A stretch of DNA of 33,684 bases, taken from Trachelipus rathkii (lineage: Eukaryota; Arthropoda; Malacostraca; Isopoda; Trachelipodidae). The notes below the pieces were generated by a model, which saw nothing but the letters and a program-made list of their open reading frames with translations, had not been told where the DNA came from and did no database searches. Location: positions 57,501 to 91,184 of the forward strand of contig JABUQX010004814.1 of assembly GCA_015478945.1 (NCBI GenBank), in the 5' to 3' direction. Shown here piece after piece: positions 18,570 to 28,499 of the stretch. Within the stretch, counting starts at the first letter, position 1; each line of letters begins with the position of its first letter. The translations under genes and the position numbers were made by a program.

Positions 18570-21260
18570 ATGATAAATTTAAGGAAAAATAATCTAAATA
18601 ACTATGTAAAAAGCCTGGGTGAGAATTTCAACAGATTCGTTTGTAACGAGCATCGCGATTACGATAGGAAGAGGATTATTCTTTACTGCGTCGTCATAAA
18701 CAACATTCTCACCAAGATACGAGAGATTAAAAACTCGTTCGGTAAGAAAGACGACGAGACCGGAGATGGTTTCTTCGAAAATGTTATAAAAAGATATCTG
18801 CACGGGGTTCACGATCCCTCGCGACTATATAAATTATTGGATTGTCTCTCAGATTCGAGCACAAATATCGTAAATATCATACGTCCCGAAAACGACCGTC
18901 ACCGATTATTTTTCTCTTCGGCCCCTGGTGACACTAACTGGATAAGTGGCGTGGGTGGCGAGGAGTTGGCGTTAAACGGCGAAAGAGTTCGATTGCTTAA
19001 CCTGTTATTCGGAAATGCCGAGGCCGATGAAGATATCACACCCCCACCCCTGGTCGGTAGCCGTATTTCGGCAGGCGAATTTGAGCGAACTAACGCCTTT
19101 ATGACTCTTTACGCTTTACTAAAAGAGGAATCGGGCGTCGACCGTAAATTGTGCGAGCGCTATAGCGTAAAGTACGAAATATTTAAACGGTCCTCGAGTG
19201 AACGGCGTACCAACGACCCGAAAGATATTTTCCCGAGGTCGATTCGCGTAAGAGAAAAGGATCTTAGGAATTTTCATATTATGACTCAAAAAAAATTTTA
19301 CGAAGTCTTAACTTCTCCTAGTATCGCCGTTTACGATATGTACGAGGTTATGAAAAGCGATTTAATTTTTTCCTTCGCGTTCAAAGTCACTAAGGAGTTG
19401 GAGCTACTCAAAAGCGGAAAGGATTTTGCGCCAACGACCCGAAGAGGGAGGCGCGGGCACGGAGGTGATGATAATGGCTGCGATCACGACGGCTACCGCG
19501 GCATTCCACCACCTGTTCTGGTTAGGCTTTTGAGAGACGCGGAAACGTTCTACGAGCAATTTAAATTTACGGTTTTAGAGAGAAGCGAACTGATAACGAC
19601 GTGCGAGAAATTGATCCGACACTACTCAAAATTAAACGAGAACGTTTCGTATTTAGGGGGGAACTTTATCCTCGGTTCGGACAGAATCATCGTGACCACT
19701 TTAAATTTGATCGAAAACGAATTGCTAAGGTACAAAATTATGTTGCTGACGACCAACCTGAAAAAACGTCCTTCCTCCGCCACCGAAAGTTTAAAACGAA
19801 AGCGTGAGAATGAGGAGAACGATTGCGACGGCGACGGCGACGACGACAACGACGATGATAGCAACGACGACGACCACAACGCGCTTTTTTCTTCTTCCTC
19901 TAATTCGTCGCCGTCGCCGACGAGCCTACGACCACAACAGCGAAGAAATCAAAGCCACCAACGACGACTACACCCATTTCCGAAGAAATTAAAGAAAAAT
20001 CACAATTATAATAATAAAAACGACGATGACGATAGCGATAATAAACAAAATAAGAGACTCGGGCAAATTAGGGAAAACCCACAGCCGGCCACTTTTTCGG
20101 CGGAAAATGACGACGCGACGAAAACGGCGAGGCAGCTGCAGCAGCAGCAGCAGCCCACGATCCGACCAAAAATTAAAGAAAAAGGTTCGGAGAAAGAAAA
20201 TGAGGTTGACATTAACGGAGAGAGATGTACGCATTATAGAGATGTTCCTCCGGGAAAAACGTGTGATGAAACCTTGTCTTCTAAGGTCAGTCCTTCGAAA
20301 ACTATCGAAGGCGGTAATCAGCAGCACGTACAGGCGCAAATTGATGAGGAAGATTATAAGTCATCTAGTGTGTGGCGCGGACGAGATGTACGAAAGGAGA
20401 GAGGAACGGGCGAAATTAAGAAAAAGGTCCGAAGGTTCGAAAAATTAAGTAGAACGGCGACGACTACTAATCCCTCGTTTTCGCTCTCTTCGGCATCATT
20501 GCCACCGGCGAATATTCCCCATATGTCAATCGAAGATTTTATTATTCCTAGCCAGAAAGAAGCTCAACAGCAAACGACTGGTCAACCCAACGTTCTATCG
20601 ACACCGCCTCCATCAACGATTCGGCCGTTAAACGACGACGATTGGAATTTCGCGTCGGGTTCAGCAACATCAACACCGCATTCGCGTTCGACTCGTCGTG
20701 ACCTTATGTTCGCAAAAGGAATAAAAACAACGTCCGACGAAATAGTTTTCAAACTGCCACAACCGTTGATGAATTTTCAAACCGATTCATCAGAGACGGA
20801 AAATGTTTTACCTTTGCATGGCGCTATTTCTCAAAACGAAAAATTTTCGCCTGAAGAAATAAACGCATCGACGCAATCGCGATATACTTCGGCAATAACG
20901 CAACAAAAACCGACAAATTACTCTCCATCGGAACTAACCTCGACGATACCACAGGCCACATCGCAGCCGCTTATCGCATCCGCAATATCGATAGCCGGTA
21001 TTCAACGAGACGAAGATTTATTAAATCGACCGTCGACATGGTCGATACCGCCACCGCCACCGCCACCGCCACCGCCACCGCCACCGCCACCGCCACCGCC
21101 ACCGCCACACCGCCACCGCCACCGCCACCGCCACCGCCACCGCCACCGCCAGACGAAATTTCGACGAATGAGGCACTCCAAAGCGAAATTGAATCGTCGT
21201 ACGATTATAGTTTATCCTCGCAGGATAAAGATGCAAAATCCGTTTCGGGCGATTCATTAA
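18570..21260 (+). CDS. Gene 3: large unknown protein, reading frame broken in a CCGCCA repeat
   Basis: ATG at 18570. Residues 1 to about 400 look folded, mostly helical (e.g. LITTCEKLIRHYSKLNENV, 343-361); no catalytic motif recognised. A basic KRKR (409-412) that could be a nuclear signal follows, then an Asp-rich tract (420-436), a Ser tract, a Lys/Arg/Asn-rich part, a Gln run (524-528) and a long disordered Ser/Thr/Pro-rich part to about 825. From about 827 a Pro tract is encoded by CCGCCA units. At 21108-21109 an extra CA shifts the frame: the tract turns into His/Arg repeats and the frame stops at 21260 after about 36 residues of unrelated sequence. As read the protein is 896 aa; in the original frame it would continue to 21619. 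The N-terminal 820 residues are certainly coding. No family recognised. Confidence 0.85.
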   Translation: MINLRKNNLNNYVKSLGENFNRFVCNEHRDYDRKRIILYCVVINNILTKIREIKNSFGKKDDETGDGFFENVIKRYLHGVHDPSRLYKLLDCLSDSSTNIVNIIRPENDRHRLFFSSAPGDTNWISGVGGEELALNGERVRLLNLLFGNAEADEDITPPPLVGSRISAGEFERTNAFMTLYALLKEESGVDRKLCERYSVKYEIFKRSSSERRTNDPKDIFPRSIRVREKDLRNFHIMTQKKFYEVLTSPSIAVYDMYEVMKSDLIFSFAFKVTKELELLKSGKDFAPTTRRGRRGHGGDDNGCDHDGYRGIPPPVLVRLLRDAETFYEQFKFTVLERSELITTCEKLIRHYSKLNENVSYLGGNFILGSDRIIVTTLNLIENELLRYKIMLLTTNLKKRPSSATESLKRKRENEENDCDGDGDDDNDDDSNDDDHNALFSSSSNSSPSPTSLRPQQRRNQSHQRRLHPFPKKLKKNHNYNNKNDDDDSDNKQNKRLGQIRENPQPATFSAENDDATKTARQLQQQQQPTIRPKIKEKGSEKENEVDINGERCTHYRDVPPGKTCDETLSSKVSPSKTIEGGNQQHVQAQIDEEDYKSSSVWRGRDVRKERGTGEIKKKVRRFEKLSRTATTTNPSFSLSSASLPPANIPHMSIEDFIIPSQKEAQQQTTGQPNVLSTPPPSTIRPLNDDDWNFASGSATSTPHSRSTRRDLMFAKGIKTTSDEIVFKLPQPLMNFQTDSSETENVLPLHGAISQNEKFSPEEINASTQSRYTSAITQQKPTNYSPSELTSTIPQATSQPLIASAISIAGIQRDEDLLNRPSTWSIPPPPPPPPPPPPPPPPPPPPHRHRHRHRHRHRHRQTKFRRMRHSKAKLNRRTIIVYPRRIKMQNPFRAIH
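21048..21151. repeat. (CCGCCA)17 with an inserted CA at 21108-21109
   Basis: Ten perfect hexanucleotide units (21048-21107), the dinucleotide CA, then seven perfect units (21110-21151). Before the CA the gene 3 frame reads all Pro; after it the all-Pro frame is the one that leads into the 3' part of the gene. Its product length can change by repeat slippage. Confidence 0.95.
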
Positions 21261-21619
21261 GGAAAAGGGTGGGTCGCATAATACCGGATAGGTTCAAACC
21301 CTGGAAGAAGAAAGTTAAGAAAAACGCGAAAAGCGCATCGAGTGTTCAAGAGGAATTGAAAACGTTCGATATAAATGAATTGAAAAAACCGACGCCAATC
21401 GACAAGGAGCCAACACCTGACTTGAATAATTCCATACTGACATTCAATAGAAACATTTTGAGGAAAACCATTACCTTAAGACCAGAAGATAAGGTTTTTC
21501 AAGAGGATCCTCTTGTGAATGCGATTTCCGAAAGACTTACAGTTATTCGTGGGGCGGTTGCAAACTCCCCTACGGAAGATAAAAAAGAAGAGGAAAACGA
21601 ATGGACTGATAAGGAATAA
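21152..21619 (+). CDS. Detached 3' part of gene 3 (155 codons)
   Basis: This frame is open through the repeat and runs to TAA at 21619. The nominal ATG at 21038 would give a Thr-Ala repeat before the Pro tract, so it is not a likely real start. Downstream of the repeat the sequence is ordinary coding DNA: an acidic start (DEISTNEALQ), a strongly basic stretch (RFKPWKKKVKKNAK), a mixed middle (LRPEDKVFQEDPLV) and an acidic tail. Base and codon use equal those of the first part of gene 3. Removing 2 nt from the repeat makes the whole 18570-21619 a single frame of 1,015 codons. AATAAA follows at 21668-21673. Confidence 0.7.
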   Translation, partial: DEISTNEALQSEIESSYDYSLSSQDKDAKSVSGDSLRKRVGRIIPDRFKPWKKKVKKNAKSASSVQEELKTFDINELKKPTPIDKEPTPDLNNSILTFNRNILRKTITLRPEDKVFQEDPLVNAISERLTVIRGAVANSPTEDKKEEENEWTDKE

Positions 21620-21947
21620 TGAAAAATTATACGAATATAACTAATTTCTTTATTTTTTAAAGAAGAAAATAAATGGAATTTATTCGATAAAATCGTTTAA
21701 TATCCTCAACTCTATTTACCCTTTAAGTATAATTGATTAAAAATGACATTTTATTTAAAATAAAAATCTTTATTTTTAAAATTTTTCTATTCGCTCTGAA
21801 AGGATGATAAAGTCGTATTCGGCAAAGAGATGATAATATCTGGCAAATTTCGAATGTATTTCGCTGCGTGATAAAATAACAAAATAGAATTCGTGTCGTG
21901 CCCCGGAAAATATTTAAAATAGAGGGAAAAAAAAAACAGCAAAGGGG

Positions 21948-21979
<32 letters not shown>

Positions 21980-22000
21980 AAATTTCAAAAAAAATAAAAA
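21620..22000. other. Gene 3 3' region and A-rich tract
   Basis: AATAAA at 21668-21673, 49 nt past the gene 3 stop. An uninterrupted run of 31 A at 21948-21978 is set in further A-rich DNA. No gene seen. Confidence 0.6.
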
Positions 22001-23319
22001 AATAATAGCCGCCGTCCGGAATATTATCTCGCGGTCATTCCGTTTTCCCCAATCATTTGTGCTCTCGGCCCCCGTCTTCTCCCGGCGATTTTGTATTCTA
22101 TATTTTCCCCCACCCCGCGGGAATATGGTCTGATCAATTCCTCTTTTCGGGCGACGAAAGAATAAATGTTGAATGGTTTTTTGTCTCTTTCCTGTTCGCC
22201 TGGAACCAATGCGCGGAAGCTAAAAATATATTATTTCATTCTTTCTTTTACTTCTTCCTTATCAAATTTTTTTTATTTTCATGATTTGCTACTAAGTTTT
22301 TCCATCGATTTCATTCGGTTCTGCCGGTTTCCCGGATACACCTGGTCGGTGGACAGTCCCGGTTTAGGTCTCCCGTAACCCTATTCCGTCTCATGTATTT
22401 TTCAGCTCCCCACCCCCTCCGTGATACTACGGGATTTTCGCTGGGGGGGAAAAGCGAACTCACCCTTGCCACCCTTCGAACGACGAGTTTGTCTCGCCCC
22501 GATCCGCGTTTTCTCGGTATTTTGTATCTTTCCTTTCATATCGGCCTTCTCGTGGTCTCTTCCTAATTATGGGATCGAAAAAATGATTTGCTGAAATCGA
22601 CGCAGCCAACGCTCCGATCCCTCGCCTCTCATGCCATCTGAAGCGACCTTTCCGTCACGCACCCTTGAGTCCACCCTGGACGAGACCTTTCGGCGCACAA
22701 AACAACTAAAGGATTGACTGCGGTGCGAAGAGGACGACGAAGGATAAGACGCAAGATAAGGATGGAAAAAAAGAAATCAGTCGCTTCAAAGAGCCCCCCG
22801 CTCGTGCAGGCTCGACGCGGCAGATCGCCACTCCTTTACTCAGATGCGTGAAATTCTTACTCGTTCATCATGTAAATATCATATCATTATCATTTTTGCG
22901 CGCGGCCCGAACGCACCGTCCAGGTATTACCACGAGCATCGGTCACACCTATTTGGAAGGACTTACGTCACCTAAGAGCCCCCGTTCCGGGAAAAGCCTC
23001 GTTTGTCCCCCGCAAAGGGCCCCAGCCTCTCCTTCGTTCTCACGTGATTACGAAAAAAGTTTTTTCTCTTCCCCGCTCCGACGTAACAGACCTTCTCCAA
23101 AACGATATCCCGCACCCCGCCCAGCCCCGTCCGATTTTTCAAAGTACAACCATCGTTGGTCTTCTAAATAAATTCACGTATGACGCGCCGAAAACCGATT
23201 AGCCGAATGATTGTAGTACGGACGAAAGCGAAAAAAAAATATCCACGACAGCAGCCGCGCCTCGTGCCGCGTGCGGAGTATATATCGCATTCCTGCCCTA
23301 GTACCACTCCGGTGATACA
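22001..23319. other. Pyrimidine-rich, GC-richer stretch, no certain gene
   Basis: The plus strand is rich in C and T with many CCCC and TTTT runs; CpG is frequent. Open frames exist on plus (22057-22284, 22848-23171) and minus (22209-22024), but none starts with ATG and none looks like a known protein. The 22848-23171 frame is Ser/Pro/Arg-rich, as expected of C-rich DNA. It could be a leader or promoter region of a minus-strand unit. Confidence 0.4.
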
Positions 23320-26300
23320 ATGTCGCTCTATACCCAATTTATAAAGCAACGAAAAACCCTGCGCTCCGACCAGCGATTTAAGGCACGGTCTTCCAGTATC
23401 AGTCTCACTGTTCGATTCTTTGTCACTATTTATGTAAAAGATTATGTAGCAAGACGGTCAACACGGTTTTCCTTTAGATTGGTCTTTTACCTTAATCTTT
23501 TACTTAACACATCATGGTTTTCCTAACCTGTGTAACCTTGATCCACCCGGTCATTGCTAACGCCTTATTTTGAGGTTTAACATCATCCAAGCATCTCGTC
23601 TCGATAACATTTCAGGTCTAACTGTCTTTTTAAGGATTTTTCCATAGCCTGCGGATAGCTCTCGCATGCCAATATCACTAGTTCATCTAATTTTCCCATT
23701 TCAGAACTGACCCTGTAAGTCTACTTCAGTTCCCTGTCCAATCGCGGCCATCCACTTGCCGACCTGTCCTTCGAGCGAGGCAAGCGAACTCATCCGGAAC
23801 AGTTGCGCATTTATAAGTCGCCAAAAATCTACCAGTTTCATATCCCCTTTTGTAATTTTTCTGCAGCCCCTGAAACCCCTATCACCGTCATGGGTATTAA
23901 CGGATACTTATTTCTGCTATACGGAATCTTTACCCTGGGATGAGAGGTTGAGGATGAGGGTAGACAGTACCGAGGAACTAAATATAAGTAATGTAATTAT
24001 CCAGGCTAATAAGACCTAAAACTTTGCATACATTTCTGAAGGTTATTCTAACATTTGCATATGAAAGACTTCAACTCTGCTAGAAAAAATAGTTTCATCA
24101 TGTTTTTATTTAAGGGTGGTACATTTTCCAAAACGGTAGAGTTATACAACTTTCCTAATAATGTTCATTACTTACCTCTGAATCGATCACATTTTGGGTC
24201 TGTGCGAGTGTATATAAGGGCTGTAGAAGGAAAGGTTATATCCATTCACTACCGAAACACTGTGGATGTACAAGCCTTCATATAGAACCCATGCACCAAT
24301 CCATCGCTCCGAGTAGCATTGAATAACGATGGACGTACTTTAGTGTTCCCATACATATTGAATGTCAAATTGTGTCTATACCAGCTGCTAAATGTAATGG
24401 TCAAACCCTCCTGGGCTTGAGGCTCTTGAACAATACAACATTCATACTGAAATGCTCGCTGATAATACTATATTCGGATTAGAATTTCGTGTAGGAGATA
24501 GGTAGTTCATTTGCTTGACAAACATACTGAATGTTTTGTTCATCTTATAGCCGCAATCATCCGGGTATCGTTTTAGAATCATGCCACGGTCCAATATCTT
24601 AGGTACCAATGCATGATACACAATACCGTCGTCACGCGGCGTGTACGCATCGGCGAAGTATCTGATCGTTGCAAAGATAAAGAGGCATTAGGTTCTTCAA
24701 GTTTACACCCTTGTTGGATTCCTAAGCCCATTTCACATTGTCCCAATTAATTTTGACGAATTGAAATTTCTATTTAATTTCTTCGCATAAACTTTTTGTT
24801 ATGTTATTGACATATGAAATCCATTAATATGTATGCTGGTTTACGTGAAAACAATTTACTCCTAGGATAGACAAATAAGTTTAATCACCCTTAAAGTTAA
24901 TAAAACCTATGGGAAAAAAATATAGCTAAAATTGCTCATCAGACGATAAAGAAAAACCCACCCGTCTTTCATCAGGCCCAGAAGCCAACTGAGGGCTTTA
25001 TTTTTACTTTTAACAATGTATATTCAGGCTTCGTCTGCCCCTTTCTTAAAGTCATTGATGGAAAAATGGTACTTATGCTAATAGGTAATAAGGGTCGAAA
25101 GGTCTATAACATCAAAATAATGGATAATAGAAGTTCAACACTGGGAAAGAAAGGATAAAGTTGCACTAGCCTTTATCTTCCGAGGAAGAGGGATTATTTA
25201 GTTATTGTACGATTAACTCCTGATACATCTCTACTTGTAGAAAACTCGTGTGTCTTAAACTGGGTTCAACTATAAAATGCCGAAGTATCAGGAACTATAT
25301 TGTTAATGTCTGGGCTAGAACGCGAATTTCCCATAGGGAACACCTACTCACTTTTCATTCATGCGAACATACTATTTATAAATTCGAGCTGCTGGTGGGT
25401 TTTTTTTATTTTGAATATAGTTTTTACATGATCTATACTTCTATACACTATGCATTCAACTGGCGAAGCAACAGTAACATTCTCACAATGTTGGCATCAT
25501 TATTCATCTCGCATAGCCCTATTCATTACAGTTTCCTTCAATCTAAAAAAGGTTATTTAATTCGGTTGGGTGAAAGGTCTTAAACTTTTATTATCGGATG
25601 GTCAATCCATAGAAGCCAAAGATGGCAAATTAAATTAGAAATATCTACACTTCCATAATTTACGATAACTACTGATGTAATGTTCTAGTTCGCTGGCTTT
25701 TATATATGTGTTTTAAACTTAGGGTCAGTTATGGAAGCCTAGCCCCATATTTTCACCAGGATTACTGTTTCTATTTTAACCCTTTCCCTTTGAAACCTAA
25801 TATTTTTTCTTATTATTCTAACCCCTGGCCCATATACATTACTTTCAGGATCAATCGAATTTCTGTATTTCCTTGTTTATTAGAATCCTCCTTCCCTAGG
25901 TTCTTCATCGTAAATATTTGAGAAGAATGTAATATAGATCTCCCAGCCCTCCCACTAGAAAGGGGACTCCCGATACAATTTTCACTTAAAAAATTCTCTA
26001 AATACATCCCGCCGGTTTGCATAAGGGTCCTATTTACCTAAAAACGGCGTACATCCGATCAAATAGAACACTACTTTCTTATCAACATAGTCATTCAGTT
26101 TTATTCCTGATTTATCTTCTACTTTGCACACTTGAACGATGAGCGTTTAGTAAAAGGGAGTTTTGGTCGGTTTTACGTTCATTTTCTACCGCCGTATGTC
26201 ATCTATTATTAGTTCTGTGATAAAGATCATATTAGAAGGAATAAAGCTCCCTCGTACTCATCTAATGAGATCTCCTCATCGCTTACAAGCTCTCTACCTC

Positions 26301-26760
26301 CACAGTCTTTGATTTTTATCTTTTAAAGCTTTTTAATTCACAAGAATCGGGAGCAGAAGTTATTGCCTGAGTAAAATATGTCATTTGATACCCTTCATTA
26401 GTGAAAAACTATAATTTTAATCATTTCAGTTAAATCCAGTCGGCACATACTATCAATATGAGGCCATGGTTTCCGGGTAGGAATCTTCTACGAATAGTCT
26501 ATTGAACCCGAGTAAGCTTCATCTCTTCCAAAATTTTTGCAACTCTTTTATCACGCATGCTGAGAAACCTATCGGCCAAACAATTTAAAACTCCTCCATT
26601 AAATATTCCAGGGTAATTTTACGTCAGTATGAGCTACCTCAACTACACGGTAATCTGTACGAGTAACTACTTACAGTACAATTACATACAGATACACGTA
26701 CCTCACACTTTATTACTCCTTTTGCTTTTCCATGATTTAGATATAATTACTTAAAAATTA
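23320..26760. other. Gene desert, C-rich / G-poor plus strand
   Basis: Only short frames. Those with a real ATG are 23320-23526 (plus, 68 aa, basic) and 26022-25813 (minus, 69 aa). The plus strand keeps a C excess (25801-25860: 14 C, 5 G). No transposon feature, RNA gene or repeat array noticed. Confidence 0.5.
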
Positions 26761-28200
26761 AAACTATTTTTATGAGTAAATGATATCTATGTGTTGAAAT
26801 ATATATAATAATATATATTATACATTAGTGGTATATTGTCTATATACGTATAGCTATAATCTACTGTAGTATATTAATGAGTTTACTATAGGGGAGAGAT
26901 TGACCATATATATATATATATACCTATAGATATATATATATACCGGGAGTGCATATATAAGAATATAACCATAACACGTGCGTATATCCCTACTCATGTT
27001 TTAATTACCTTATACTCCTCACTATATATAGACTATATATACATAAGGTGATATAAATTTCCAAAGAGGGTTAACATGGACTTCACATTGTGGATGGAAT
27101 ATTATTTAATATCATTATACATTACAACGGCTCCAAATCGAGATTCAACATGTTATACATATAAACGTAAAATAATAATGAATAATCGGAGCACCTCTCC
27201 CATCCAGGGCTCTATGGGTCTCTAATGTAAGTTTTTTTTACCTCTAGTTCTTCCCTCCGTTTACTCTTCTTAAATCCTATATCGAAGCACTCAAGAATTT
27301 GCCTGAGGGACTGTATCGGGTTCATAGGAGAAAATAGAACTATGTAGTTCCCTATAAAAGGCAGACTAAATCTTTTGTCCTCCTCTTAAGATTTAAAACT
27401 CTGGGGAAATTAAAGGCTGGAATTAGTTCATGGTGTGAACACGGTGTTCCAGCAGTCTATCAGCGATTCCTCTCTCTCACCGCTCACGCGAGAGATCTGC
27501 TCATTCTCATGATCTACAAAATATACCTTCTCGCAGTCCTTCAAACTGAGTTTCTCACCTACGATATATAATATTGAAAAACCATAATTGGATTCACCAC
27601 TCGAGTGAAAAACTGGCTCTTTTAATCACGGTATATATACGTACTAGTGTTACCGTATATATAATAAAGTATATAATTTATTAATATAAGTCATCAATTA
27701 TAAACTCATGGTTAACTCGACAATTTTTACTGCAATATCAATAACTGTACCTATCCTCCTATCTCCGAGTAATAACATATGCTTTTCTCCATAACTTTAC
27801 TTTATATCTATATAGTTCAAGTTACGTACTAATATATATATATGTATATATACTATATATTAGTCCTTGATTGTCCGGACTCTGCTTTCTTCTTGTCTTG
27901 ATATTTTTAAAACTATTCTTCCGTTCCTCTCTCATCTCGGTTCTAAGCCTTACCTTCACTGGGTGAGATAATCTCAGATTTGAATCATACATATTGCTTA
28001 CTTTACTTAAGAATGTTTATTGTTGATGGCAAAAAAATAATTCCTTTAAGAACGTTCTTTGATTGAAACCCCTAATGCATTCATTTAGCTCTGTTCTTGT
28101 TATAAGAATCGCTTTCTCTACTGAAGTATTAGAATTGATAATCGAGTCTTAATTTAGTCCACGACTTCCAGAGTGTTTTACTCTTGTATTTTTATATCTG
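26761..28200. other. AT-rich desert with TA microsatellites
   Basis: TA-rich patches at 26800-26945 (pure run at about 26905-26922), 27010-27045 and 27830-27862. C excess persists (27901-27960: 18 C, 4 G). No gene seen. Confidence 0.55.
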
Positions 28201-28207
28201 ATTGCAA

Positions 28208-28477
28208 CTATATAGGATCTAAATAACACTGAAATGAGAATTCTCTGAGCGTGCCCTTATTTCCTCCTGACCCGTCGACGACCGTTTTTGAGAGGTTGGA
28301 AGACTCTGTTGCCCATATTGTGCCCACGATTGTAATCAACTGTAATGAATCCGTTACATCGCGGCGCTCGTACCAGTCAGACCCTATGAAGGACGGGTGA
28401 CTGCTGACTCGGCGATGGCGAGATATTAATGCATTTGGTAATGGTAATATATTATGTGATGTTGGCATAGTTTTCAT
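28208..28477 (-). CDS. Candidate ORF, 89 aa, in a GC-richer island
   Basis: ATG at 28477, TAG ending at 28208 on the minus strand; the product is mixed and hydrophilic with a Gly-rich end (VVDGSGGNKGTL). The same DNA is open on the plus strand from 28233 to TGA at 28400 (55 codons, no ATG start), and that product also looks protein-like (FERLEDSVAHIV). The island (about 28245-28440) is clearly richer in GC than the desert around it, which suggests an old or real exon, but which strand codes is undecided. Family unknown. Confidence 0.25.
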   Translation of the reverse strand: MKTMPTSHNILPLPNALISRHRRVSSHPSFIGSDWYERRDVTDSLQLITIVGTIWATESSNLSKTVVDGSGGNKGTLREFSFQCYLDPI

Positions 28478-28499
28478 ACTCGTTTATTATGTCTGAAGT

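Noticed and set aside
20006..20339. Minus-strand and third-frame ORFs inside gene 3 (also 21257-21021, 20026-20448)
   Set aside because: Shadows of gene 3 caused by biased codons and the hexanucleotide repeat.
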